DNA from: Acrasis kona
Lineage: Eukaryota; Heterolobosea; Eutetramitea; Acrasida; Acrasidae
NCBI GenBank assembly: GCA_026419775.2
Contig: JAOPGA020000730.1
Coordinates: forward strand, 1-64,000
Direction: 5' to 3'
DNA length: 64,000 bases
Below, piece after piece: positions 10,891 through 19,976 of the stretch. Under the pieces are notes generated by a model. That model saw only the letters and a list, made by a program, of their open reading frames with translations, had not been told where the DNA came from and did no database searches. Position numbers and translations under genes: made by a program. Every line of letters starts with the position of its first letter. Position 1 is the stretch's first letter.

Positions 10891-12389
10891 ATGGACAATA
10901 GAACAGAGGACATAAAAACATGGAAGACAAGGTTTTTGTTCATACTAGAGAGGAGAAATGGAGCATCAAACATTAACATATTCTCGTATTATCTCTCCGT
11001 CATAATAATGATGTCGTCTTGGGTATTCATTTTTGACCACAACTCGATTACTAACATAACAAGGTTTTTATGGGCTCCACAATGCCATTCGTACTAGAGG
11101 TATACTGTAAAACCCCGAATAATGAAAAGGGTAGAGTGATTGGGGACATGAATTTCTACGCAGAGATAGTTCTGCTTCTATTAGGATGGACTTGGGGTTC
11201 ACTTTCTGATACGATCGGGAGAAATTTATTATATGTATTCGGATTTTCATTTACAGGTTTAGGTATTGCATTATTACCTGTCGCGAACTCTTACGGCGCA
11301 CTCGTTATTGTCCGTTTAATATGCGCTTTAGGTACTTCGGCATTGTTAGGAATCTACTTGGCCACCATCGCAGATTACGTAACCGATGAGGATAGAGGGA
11401 AGGCGGCAGGTCTTATGGGTCTTTCTTTAAACATCGGCTCTCTATTCAGTTCTTTTGTACTAATAAATCTACCTCTCTGGATGTCAGGTGGAGGAAGAGG
11501 TATCCTCACCGAAATCCAATCGGGATATATATCCTTTACAATTGTTGGCATTCTTATGCTATTGGGTGGTCTTAATTGTTTGTTGTTCCTCAAAGATGTG
11601 AGTAGTCCACCTATTGTTATTAATAGCGAAATTGTAAAGACAACAGAAAAGAAAGGTTTAGCAAAGTTCTTTTTACAATATTTGAAAGGTATTAAAGCAG
11701 CTAAAGATCCGATAGTCGCGTTGTCCTTTGCCACTGCTTTCATTAGTAGAATGGACGTCGCTACGCTTGCTTACAATTCATTGTGGATGCAACAAGAATT
11801 GGACGAAGCTGGATACTCTCGTTCTGAGGCTCTTTCTATTACCGGTCTTGTATCTGGTATATCCGGTCTCCTCACAATATTCACAGCTCCTACAATAGGA
11901 TATATGGCTGACAAAGTAGATAGAACAATCCTGCTAGGATGCGTTTCTTGCTTCTGTATTATCACCTTTAGTGCAGTTGCTATCATACCAAATCTTATTG
12001 GTTGGTGGGTTTATGTTTGGTTTGCTTGTATGAATATTGGTCATATAGGAATTACTGTTGCCGGAAACGCATTAATAGCTGGTGCAGCACCTGATGACGC
12101 TCGCGGATCAGTTATGGGTCTCTTTAACTTGCTAGCCAATGTTGGTGTTCTTTTTGCAACGAAAATAGGGGGTCACATGTTTGATTCTAGACATTCTTAT
12201 CCTTACTACTTTGTTTCAGGCGTAAATTTGATTCTAACCACATTATGTATTATTACAGCCGCTTCTCAGTGGATTTTTAGAAAAAAAGAGAGATTGATCG
12301 AAGATGTTGAATTAGGGGATGATGAATCAAATAAAGACAGAATAACGGAAGAACAAAGTAATAAAGAAGGCGATCAACGTGTAGATTGA
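10891..12389 (+). CDS. Major facilitator superfamily transporter
   Basis: Two exons: 10891-11022 and 11064-12389, with a 41-nt GT-AG intron containing a CTAAC branch site. The splice joins phase 0 and restores TM1 (YYLSVIIMMSSWVF then MGSTMPFVLEVY). The product is 485 residues with about 12 hydrophobic segments. The MFS signature between TM2 and TM3 is clear (WGSLSDTIGRN), and a second copy-like motif (GYMADKVDR) lies in the C-terminal half. The tail after residue 450 is acidic and hydrophilic. Substrate is unknown; the general layout is that of efflux or small-molecule MFS carriers. The gene is intact. Confidence 0.85.
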
Positions 12390-12431
12390 TGTACGAGCGT
12401 ATTAGAAAATTAAAGCATCATGACTTGTGGG

Positions 12432-12800
12432 AGTCACTATTAGAAGGGTAAACCTTTATAACGTCCATTAATAAAAACTAAAAAATTTTGATGATAGCAC
12501 TCTTTTTTGTCTTTGTCTTCACCAGGTCCAGTGAAGCCAGCCATAGTCCCTTTCTCATGCACAATGCGATCAGTTCCAAGGTGTCTAGTTTGAATTTCTT
12601 GGCATCCCAATTGTGATTGATCGTCCTCATGTCGATGATTGGTCTCCATATTTCGTCCTCCCACAAACTTTGATTTTGGGGTCAAGGTGTAGTCATGAAT
12701 TGGTGCCGGAGGAATTGTCTGTTTGAGAGTAATTTCCTCGTCCACCACGTCCACCACGATTTCCGCGTCCACCACGTCCTCCACGTCCACGGCCTCTTTC
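12432..12800 (-). pseudogene. Reverse transcriptase fragment (DIRS- or Ty3-like), frameshifted
   Basis: Read on the minus strand, a run of RGG/GRG codons (about 12790-12720) leads, in a shifted frame, to an RT N-terminal segment: WRPIIDMRTINHNW, KKFKLDTLELI, then GLWLASLDLVK, which matches RT motif A and its approach. A further frame gives YHQNFLVFINGRYKGLPF, corresponding to the next RT block (xLxFxxxGRxYxxxxLPFG). So at least two frameshifts and an internal deletion are present. Gly/Arg repeats just upstream of the RT and the motif spacing resemble DIRS-type tyrosine-recombinase elements, but Ty3 cannot be excluded. It abuts the inner end of the right inverted-repeat arm. Confidence 0.65.
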
Positions 12801-12802
12801 AT

Positions 12803-13560
12803 AAAGAACGGACGTACTGAATCTAAGAAAACCTCAAATCCGGTATCTAACAGATGAAAAACATAATGGTGCTGAGTAGTGGCGAATGATCGACCTCTCT
12901 AAAGTCTCTGCATTAAATTAGGGTTTATGCCAGGAGCGTCTTTGCAAAATCGTTTTTTTATAAAATATGATTGAAAACGAAAACTTGTAATAGAATAATA
13001 AAAAACGAATCACTTTATAAACCCAACCGAACTTGGAAGGATTTTAAAANTTCTACTTGGTATATTCCTGTAAATTAATTTTTGAGCCCCAGATCTTGAT
13101 TGTGTTGTCATCACTACCGCTTGCTATTCTGCCGTCNCTGAGTTGTGTTGTTGACCTAACAGTACTTGTGTGACCAGTTAAAGTCAACAAACATTGTCCA
13201 TTGTTTGTGTCCCAGATCTTGATTGTGTTGTCACAACTACCGCTTGCTATTCTGCCGTCGCTGAGTTGTGTTATTGACATAACATAGCTTGTGTGACCAG
13301 TTAAAGTCAACAAACATTGTCCATTGTTTGTGTCCCAGATCTTAATTGTTTCGTCATCACTACCGCTTGCTATTCTGCCGTCGCTGAGTTGTGTTATTGA
13401 CCAAACATTACTTGTGTGACCAGTTAAAGTCAACAAACATTGTCCATTGTTTGTGTCCCAGATCTTGATTGTATTGTCACAACTACCGCTTGCTATTCTG
13501 CCGTCGCTGAGTTGTGTTGTTGACCAAACATTATTTGTGTGACCAGTTAAAGTCAACAAA
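12803..13560 (-). repeat. Right arm of the large inverted duplication
   Basis: Reverse complement of 1-855, including the WD40 array end and the non-coding 3' flank. Two undetermined bases (n) occur here, at about 13050 and 13137, as expected if near-identical copies gave conflicting reads. The inner boundary lies at 12803, immediately next to the RT relic. Confidence 0.9.
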
Positions 13561-14171
13561 CATTGTGCATTGTTCACATCAAATTCTGTATTTTTTCCTC
13601 TTGTTTTCTCTAATTGTCCTTCAAACAGTTGGTAATATTGCGAAAAAGTGTCTTGTAAGCAATAGAACTCAATGTCTTTCCACAACCTCTCTTTTCTCTT
13701 CTTATCAAGTTCTGCAATTGCTTCTCCTACAACCTCTCCGCGTAAAGCCTCAATTATAAGGTCAAAGTCGTTCGCTTTTCTGTCTATAAAGTAGCTCCCG
13801 TCTGCTTCCGTCTTTGTTTGCATATAGCAGCTAAACATGCCAGTAAAGAAGCTGTCTTTTTGCGAGGTAAGAGTATCTATAGATGTTGTATATACTGTTC
13901 CTCCGATATCTAATTTGATTCTGTTCCCTTTCACTCGTTCAGCCATCTTTGTTCTTATTTCCTCTATCCTTTCCATTTTTTCTTTCGCCTCTTCTCTTTC
14001 CTCTGCGAGTCTTGCCTTCTCCTCTTCCAACTGCTTTTTTTCCTCAGAAAATTCTGCCCTCTCTTTTTCTAGTCTTCTCTCCTTCTTTTTTATTTCTACC
14101 ATCATATTCTTCAACGCCCCTACCACATCGTCTACGCGTTGTTCCAGCTCTTGTCCACTTTCAGCACTCAT
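13053..14171 (-). CDS. Coiled coil - BTB/T1 (KCTD) - WD40 protein
   Basis: Single exon, 372 residues. Residues 8-80 are a highly charged coiled coil (Lys/Glu heptads). Residues about 84-150 are a T1/KCTD-type BTB domain starting RIKLDIGGTVYTTS and including DSFFTGMFS and FIDRKANDFDLIIEALRG. From about 200 there are four 41-residue WD40 repeats and the tail GSKINLQEYTK. T1 domains form tetramers or pentamers and KCTD proteins often serve as cullin-3 adaptors; the propeller would carry the target. A 4-blade array is short for a closed propeller, so oligomerisation through the T1 domain may complete it. One codon contains n (13137). It is the complete version of the partial gene at window start but with different repeat variants. 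Confidence 0.85.
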   Translation of the reverse strand: MSAESGQELEQRVDDVVGALKNMMVEIKKKERRLEKERAEFSEEKKQLEEEKARLAEEREEAKEKMERIEEIRTKMAERVKGNRIKLDIGGTVYTTSIDTLTSQKDSFFTGMFSCYMQTKTEADGSYFIDRKANDFDLIIEALRGEVVGEAIAELDKKRKERLWKDIEFYCLQDTFSQYYQLFEGQLEKTRGKNTEFDVNNAQCLLTLTGHTNNVWSTTQLSDGRIASGSCDNTIKIWDTNNGQCLLTLTGHTSNVWSITQLSDGRIASGSDDETIKIWDTNNGQCLLTLTGHTSYVMSITQLSDGRIASGSCDNTIKIWDTNNGQCLLTLTGHTSTVRSTTQLXDGRIASGSDDNTIKIWGSKINLQEYTK

Positions 14172-14313
14172 CAGCAGAGAAACCCGATTTTTTGAAGAAA
14201 TGGCATGTTTTTTGTAAATAAATTGAAGTTAGAGAGACCAACAACGTACAACTTCAATAGACTATGCAAGCACACTTCACTTTCAACACAGTGTTTTCCA
14301 CAAACAACTCTGA

Positions 14314-14955
14314 CTGGGGCACCAAACTCCATTATTATACCTTCCAACATATACAATTATCTACCACCACCACCTCCAGCAAGACGATAAGGACGATATC
14401 GTTATCAACACTGAAGAATATTTTGGAAGAGGGGTAGTCAAAGTTCGTACTGCCCAGCACAGGACTAACGAATTGTTGAGATTGAGTTTGAACAATTACA
14501 AAGACTCTTGGAGGCAACAAGGAAAAAAAGAGGGTTGGTCCTGGCTACTTGAAATGATTATACATGTACAGACAAGGATGGTTCAAGGTGACGTTACAAG
14601 AAGAATTACAAAGTTCTCCCTTGGAATTGCAAAAGAAGAACACGTAGAAGAATGGTTTGGAATGATGGCTATAACATCAATAAGGAAGACGGAGCGACAA
14701 AGAAGGATTCGTGAAGCGGGTGGGGACTTTGATCATGATACCTGGCAGCACATGAAGTTCAGCGGGGAAAAGGTCAACAACATTCCAATTGCACCAAAAG
14801 GATGGAATCGTTTCTCATTTGAAAGAAAGTTCGATAAAGAAAATTCTTCTGAGTTCTTCCACTTTTCCCTGGATCCACTATTACATTTTCCTACTGCTTC
14901 AATACCCATGAGCTCCGGGCATCATTTACATATTCAGTGTTCAGTCCAAGACTAG
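14314..14955 (+). CDS. Hypothetical protein, basic, Trp-containing (start unresolved)
   Basis: Open for 213 codons after a TGA at 14311-14313 and ending at 14953-14955. There is no ATG early in the frame, so an upstream exon or a decayed start is likely. The sequence has no known domain that I recognise. It includes DDIVINTEEYFGRG, a helical Lys/Arg-rich middle (KDSWRQQGKKEGWSWLLEM) and a Pro/His-rich end. It may be a fragment of an accessory or mobile gene given its position beside the duplication. Confidence 0.4.
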   Translation: MGHQTPLLYLPTYTIIYHHHLQQDDKDDIVINTEEYFGRGVVKVRTAQHRTNELLRLSLNNYKDSWRQQGKKEGWSWLLEMIIHVQTRMVQGDVTRRITKFSLGIAKEEHVEEWFGMMAITSIRKTERQRRIREAGGDFDHDTWQHMKFSGEKVNNIPIAPKGWNRFSFERKFDKENSSEFFHFSLDPLLHFPTASIPMSSGHHLHIQCSVQD

Positions 14956-15034
14956 TACAAGGAGAAGGCATTGTATGGGCACCTTGCTAATCATTTTTAT
15001 ACTGTATAATAAATTCAATGGTAATCTTCAATGC

Positions 15035-15313
15035 TTAAAAGACTGTCAGAGGGGCAACAAGTGGACAGGAGTTGTAGCTCATGCTTGCTAAAAAGTGCCT
15101 ATCTTTATCTATTTTGTTCACATATATAGGGGCAGTTACTTGAGCTTGTGCATGTACAACTTCTCCGAAGCTTTTCCCCTCCTTTTTCTTCGTATTATTT
15201 ATCCAATACTTGCAGCTCTTCTTGTGGTTGTTAATAATTGGGAACGATATTTTATGTTTGCCCCACACACACTTACATCTTATTTCCTTAGCAAATTCCT
15301 TGCCTTCCTCCAT
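15035..15313 (-). CDS. Small hypothetical protein with Cys/His cluster
   Basis: 92 residues from the ATG at 15313. Residues about 11-40 contain C-x-C-x7-K...H-H-x3-C-K-Y-W spacing that could bind zinc, but the pattern does not match a family I can name. The rest is Lys-rich. It may be part of a longer spliced gene or a relic. Confidence 0.3.
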   Translation of the reverse strand: MEEGKEFAKEIRCKCVWGKHKISFPIINNHKKSCKYWINNTKKKEGKSFGEVVHAQAQVTAPIYVNKIDKDRHFLASMSYNSCPLVAPLTVF

Positions 15314-15357
15314 CCATATGATTGAGTGTGTCTTTGTTTCTCACAAATTTGACTCGC

Positions 15358-15386
15358 AAATTAGAATCGACAGTCGATTCTAATTT
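15358..15386. repeat. Perfect 13-bp hairpin, 3-nt loop
   Basis: Arms AAATTAGAATCGA and its exact complement flank the loop CAG. It lies between two uncertain minus-strand ORFs and is followed by a T-rich stretch. Function unknown. Confidence 0.7.
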
Positions 15387-15495
15387 ATTTTACACTCCAC
15401 CCATGTGCCCCCTTAAAGAATGGCATTTTAATAAAATGTACAAATAAATTGATCAACATTGTTTCTTGTGGCCAAAAGTGATGGTGTAAGGTAAA

Positions 15496-15957
15496 TTAAT
15501 ATGCATGGTTGAAGTTGAAGACATCATAATACGCGCCGTATGCACTCCTTGACCTTCCTGCGTTACGAGATTTGTTGAAATGATCAGAAAACCAGTTTAT
15601 AAGTAAAAGTAGAGCGCCATCTTCACATTGTTTATCAAGATTTTGAAAAAGTTCCGTTTCTACAACATGCTTGACATTCTCTCTTTTCTTTGGAATGAAC
15701 CTCATCCTTCTTACGTGCTCAGCGCTATCAAATACTCGTGCAATTCTCTCCTCAACACTGTTCAGATTTGTATTCGGAACCCTTGGCCAACGCATGATTA
15801 CTTCTGAATATACATAAATCTCCCCCAAACATTCAATGTTTAGATATAAGTGTATATCGATTTGAATAAGAAGCATAACGAATATGTAGTAAAGAAATGA
15901 CTTGTGCTCGGACGCTAGCTGAATGATCTTTTTCTTTCTCTTCTGATGGAAATTCAA
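15496..15957 (-). CDS. Hypothetical protein (start unresolved)
   Basis: 153 open codons, with no ATG at the upstream end; the first internal Met codons are about residues 28 and 55. There is a hydrophobic stretch near the N-terminus (FLYYIFVMLLIQIDIHLYL) and a basic middle. No domain recognised. Codon use is plausible but support is weak. Confidence 0.3.
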   Translation of the reverse strand: MNFHQKRKKKIIQLASEHKSFLYYIFVMLLIQIDIHLYLNIECLGEIYVYSEVIMRWPRVPNTNLNSVEERIARVFDSAEHVRRMRFIPKKRENVKHVVETELFQNLDKQCEDGALLLLINWFSDHFNKSRNAGRSRSAYGAYYDVFNFNHAY

Positions 15958-16467
15958 ATCTATCGTTTAGCCAATTGGTATGGTAGTCTTGAGATACTAA
16001 TGATAGTACTGTCTCCGCGTTGACAATATTATGTAAAAATAATGCTAATTTGTACTGGACGTTAATTACATCAAGACGAGTTAATCTTGGCTTTGTGCAG
16101 CCTCACAAGTCTACTCCATCAATCTTACTAATGGGAATTGAAAAGTTCAACCGATTCAGCCGATCATTGATCTGTTGATTTTCAAAAAGTTTATCTACAT
16201 ATAAGGTGTATCCTTCAAGTTGTAGTGCATCCTTCTCGTCCATCTGGCTTCCACCTTAAAAACATTGTCCGGGTCCGGGCGAGTTCATTTGGTTGTTCAA
16301 AATGAAATCATTCTAGAGAGAATATTGTTTAAAAAGTATCGTTCAATGTGAGGTAAATTTGTGGCGGATGAGGGAGACTGTGAAACAATGCTTGTCTTTG
16401 GATATTGATTGGTCCAATAATATTGTTCATTTTGATTGGAATAAGCGTACTTTGTAACGACCCAATC
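15958..16467. other. Intergenic, 510 bp, nothing recognised
   Basis: No supported ORF, RNA gene or repeat was seen on either strand. Confidence 0.4.
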
Positions 16468-16866
16468 ATGGTGTCTTCTTTTCACACTTTATTGATTATC
16501 GTTGTTGCATTCACCATGGCAGAGCCTCAGTTTGGACATCAGATGAGAAAACATTTTCTAATGAAGGAGGACCTTGTAAATCTCAATGCGGCAGCGTTTG
16601 GAACAATGTGTCGCCCAGCCTACGAGTCACAAAGAAAATATGTGGACATTATGGAATCTAACCCAAATATATGGTTCCGAGGTGTTTACCAAGAACCTCT
16701 CAATAGAGCTCGTACTAGAATATCCAAGTATGTCAATGCAAAAGAGGACGACCTTGTTATCGTCGAGAATACAAGCGCCGCCATCAACGCGATTATGAGG
16801 TCTTTGGCGGACGGTCTTAATCTGGGCAAAGGTGATGCAGTTCTATACATGAACATTGCGCGTTAG
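16468..16866 (+). pseudogene. Truncated class V aminotransferase (isopenicillin-N epimerase-like)
   Basis: From the ATG at 16468 the frame starts with a hydrophobic leader (SSFHTLLIIVVAFTM). It then matches the N-terminal part of PLP-dependent class V aminotransferases of the IPN-epimerase group: LVNLNAAAFGTMCRPA, NPNIWFRG, R-x3-SKYVNAKEDDLVIVENTS, AINAIMRSL, KGDAVLYMNIA. It ends at TAG 16864-16866 after about 130 residues, where the family normally has about 400. The catalytic Lys region and C-terminal domain are absent, and the downstream 200 bp show no continuation in any frame. It is therefore a 5' gene fragment and cannot encode an active enzyme. Confidence 0.7.
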
Positions 16867-17097
16867 AGCAAAGGTGTGAGTTTTATGCTGAATTATGCCG
16901 TCACTTGAACATACAGTACACTTTTCGACACCACCATATGCACTACACATTACACTGCAGTGTTCTTCTTTCTTGTTTACAATAAGCTTTGTAACAGTTC
17001 AAAAAAATAAAGAAATGTTCTTCGGATCTAGTTCACTTCCGATGGGATATAAATCTTCATTTATCGACTTGAAACAACAACTAACTGAACAAAAACA

Positions 17098-17370
17098 ATG
17101 GAAGTACTACCATACGAGAGTGCTGAAGCAGAAATTTATACATTTGAAGATTTAGACTACGAAAGTGACTATTTTTCCAAAGAACGTTCAGACATTGTAT
17201 TTTACGAGAATTTATTCGATAGGTTAGAAAAAAAGAAACTTGAGGGGCACATTCGTCCAAGAGCCAAGGTTTGTAGCTTGAAAAAGGAGAACACTAAAAG
17301 ATTGAATGTGTCTTTGAATGCTGAAAAAAAGAAGCACAACATTTATTGTAGATTAAATAAATCATCTTGA
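17098..17370 (+). CDS. Small charged hypothetical protein
   Basis: 90 residues from the ATG at 17098. The N-terminal half is acidic and tyrosine-rich (YESAEAEIYTFEDLDYESDY), the C-terminal half basic (RPRAKVCSLKKENTKR). No domain recognised. The stop lies 29 bp from the stop of the convergent RTCA gene, typical of gene spacing here, which supports a real gene. Confidence 0.5.
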   Translation: MEVLPYESAEAEIYTFEDLDYESDYFSKERSDIVFYENLFDRLEKKKLEGHIRPRAKVCSLKKENTKRLNVSLNAEKKKHNIYCRLNKSS

Positions 17371-17399
17371 ACGTATGTAAAAGGAATTCTAATAATTTA

Positions 17400-18641
17400 T
17401 TATGTTGTATACCCAATACCCTCACAAGTGACTACAAAACTAGATTCACTCTTCTCAACTGTGAACGTGGCACCAGTCATTTTGCTACAAAAATGTATAG
17501 CGGTGGAAGTGTGGTCCGTAAGAGGTCCAACGCGTAGTCTAGATGTCCCTTTTGATAATGCCATGAAAATGATTAATTGATCTTGAGTGTATTCATCAAC
17601 ACATCCATCATCCGTCCATTGCTTCAATAAATGTGCAACAATGTCTTTTGAATGTGGGGTGGCATCAAAGTGTGTCTTTTTGCTCTTTAAATCAATTGTA
17701 GCATCAGATCCATACAAACAACCAGTGTCACTCTTGGCAGCGAGTGTTACTATTAAAAAGTCGGAATGTCTATTGGTTACATCTTTTTTGATATTAAAGA
17801 TGACTTCAACATTTTTTCCGAAGGAAGTTGTAATGTCTCTACCAATCTGTTTACATAATTTATCGGCGTTACTCAAACTCTTTTCGTCTGTATAAACACA
17901 ATCAATTTGTATTTCTGATACTTTTGTGCCCTTGTCGACGAGATCGATTGAAGGAATGGGTAGATGAATGGATGGTATTTTCAAGTTAATCACACCACCT
18001 ATCAGTGATTAGAAGACAAGGAATTTAACAAGCAAACCTCCTTTGGGGTAAAATCCCCTCTTCTCGATATTTAAATCGATTGAGATACCAAAGTGTTTGG
18101 ATAATGTTACCAAAAAAATGTTGGTGAAGATATCTACAGGTGGACTAAAAGATACATCTGTGCCACCCTTCAGTACCACTGGTGGTCTGGAGTCACCTTC
18201 GTATCTGCTGAACAATAAAGCAGGTAGTAATGCCTGGGCCAAAAGAGTGCAGGATCCAGCAGTTCTAATGTCACCAACAATTTTTTGTGATGACAACATA
18301 GTGTCTTGGGGGATGAAAGTAAACTCCGTGGAACCTTTTGTCGCTCCTATAATTTTATGATATGGGTTTAGTTTTGATATCAGTTCAATACACATCAGAT
18401 GTTGGGGTTGTAATCCTGGAACCTTCCTGCCCTTTCGCACATTGTTTACTTGAATTGACTTGCCTGTAATATGTGATAGAGACATTGAGTTACGAATAAT
18501 CTGGCCACCGCCCTCTCCGTAAGACCCATCAACTTGTATTGGTTCCATTGTTTTGTTCCTGCATGTTCCAAAATTTTGTAACAAGTGTTGATTAACACTT
18601 GTTACAAAATTACGAACACAAAGTTTTCTCAACATTTTCAA
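17400..18641 (-). CDS. RTCA: RNA 3'-terminal phosphate cyclase
   Basis: Two exons: 18641-18038 and 17998-17400, with a 39-nt intron at 18037-17999. The splice creates the expected YPKGGG followed by VINLKIP. The product is 400 residues from the first ATG, or 369 from the ATG at 18548 (MEPIQVDGSYGEGGGQIIRN), which matches the family length of about 366. The hallmark GEGGGQI and RTAGSCTLLAQALLP motifs are present, and the catalytic His region lies in PHSKDIVAHLL/DDGCVDEYTQDQLIIFMAL. The enzyme uses ATP to convert RNA 3'-phosphate ends to 2',3'-cyclic phosphates. The extra N-terminal 31 residues are basic and amphipathic (MLRKLCVRNFVTS) and could be a mitochondrial presequence, or the first ATG may simply be unused. 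A perfect 17-bp hairpin sits in this leader. Confidence 0.93.
18573..18610. repeat. Perfect 17-bp inverted repeat, 4-nt loop, in RTCA leader
   Basis: ATTTTGTAACAAGTGTT and its exact complement are separated by GATT. In the RTCA transcript this would form a 17-bp stem between the upstream ATG (18641) and the conserved ATG (18548). It could affect start choice or stability. Confidence 0.85.
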
Positions 18642-19159
18642 GAAGGCAAAGTGTGGTGGGAAAATATTTTATCAGCCTTTGTAAATACAAACTTTACTAA
18701 TCATACAATTCTTTGATTTTTTATTGGACTCTGTTGCTGCTTGTTGGTCCTAATATATCATCTAACCTTCTCTGTTGTTAAGTGGATTTTGATAGAGATA
18801 CTCTAGTTTGCCGACTAATTTGATGTAATTTCGAGCACATGTCTTGATGATCTGTTTGAAGTAGCCTAGGTTCGTCAACAGTTACATATACGTCCATACG
18901 ATCAAGATAGCATCTCTCCTTTCCAGTCATCAACATCATCCCACTCTCGATGTTCTGCTCCTATCAATGTGTTTCTGTTAAATTCACTATCGATATGGTA
19001 TCTCAATCTAGCATCTTGCCAAAATTCTCTGCATTTCTCTTGATGTTGGTTAATAGAAGAACCTTCCAGATTGGCGTGGGTGTGACATCTTCATATTCAT
19101 GAAACCTTTCGAAGTTATAGTTGATCAATTAAGCGCGGCAAATAAATTCAGTTCAAAAA
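18642..19159. other. Divergent intergenic region between RTCA and MAD2
   Basis: 518 bp with no supported ORF or RNA gene. It should hold both promoters. Confidence 0.5.
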
Positions 19160-19835
19160 ATGCAAGCACAAGCCACCAAGAGCAACATCACCCTAAAGGG
19201 CTCTACAGAAATCGTCTCCGAATTCTTTGGTAAGAAATTCTGCGCCTTACACTAACATTTAATAAGGATATAGCATAAACAGCATTCTTTACCAAAGGGG
19301 CATCTATCCACCAGAGGACTTTTCCCCCATAAGCAAATACGGTCTGCAAATGTTAGTGACGAAAGATGAGGGGCTTAAAAAATACTTGTCTCAAGTTTTG
19401 AGTAAAGTATCAGGTATGCATGGGTGCTTCTATGATTTTAATCTTTAAGATTGGTTGATGCAAAAGCTTATTCAAAAACTAGTTGTTGTCGTAGCAAGCG
19501 TTGGTACAGGCGAAGTTCTTGAAAGATGGGTATTTGACATTGAAGTTGACAAGGATGTTGGTGCAGATTCTGGAGCAAAAGAGAAGGATGTGAAAGTAAT
19601 ACACAATGAAATTCAGGCCATCATTAGACAAATTACAGCAAGTGTCACATATTTACCACTACTAGAAGAACCCTGTACATTTGATTTGTTGGTATACACA
19701 AGCCGTGATACCCAAGTCCCCGTGGCATGGGAGGAGAGTGATCCTAAATTCATCATCAACAGCGAAGAGGTCCGCCTGAGATCCTTCACAACAAAGGTGC
19801 ACAAAGTCGATACATTAGTGGCATATAAAGCTTAA
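19160..19835 (+). CDS. MAD2: Mitotic spindle checkpoint protein MAD2 (HORMA domain)
   Basis: Three exons: 19160-19229, 19267-19413, 19450-19835, with introns of 37 and 36 nt. The product is 200 residues, the family length. The HORMA domain begins ITLKGSTEIVSEFFGYSINS, with the typical ILYQRGIYPPEDF segment, and ends in the safety-belt region (VAWEESDPKFI, SFTTKVHKVDTLVAYK). MAD2 binds CDC20 and MAD1 and delays anaphase until kinetochores are attached. The gene has a slightly longer charged insertion (DKDVGADSGAKEKDVKVIH) in place of the usual short loop. All splice junctions keep the frame. Confidence 0.96.
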
Positions 19836-19976
19836 GTGCTTCTTACGCGGACATGTAAAAAATAAAAAGAACGTTGTTTTAACCTAAAATTTTATCAATC
19901 AACCATGCCAAGTTTATAGTTGACGAATATTTCGTAAACAATAATCGACAACTTGATCAGTGAAGTAACAACAAAT

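Noticed and set aside
11064-11097. Alternative 34-nt intron in the MFS gene
   Set aside because: Splicing there gives a stop within four codons; the 41-nt intron at 11023-11063 joins TM1 in frame and has a CTAAC branch site.
12440-12802. 120-residue minus-strand ORF (MKEAVDVEDVVDAE...) as a gene
   Set aside because: Its N-terminal part is the Gly/Arg repeat of the RT relic read in another frame; only its last segment is in the RT frame.
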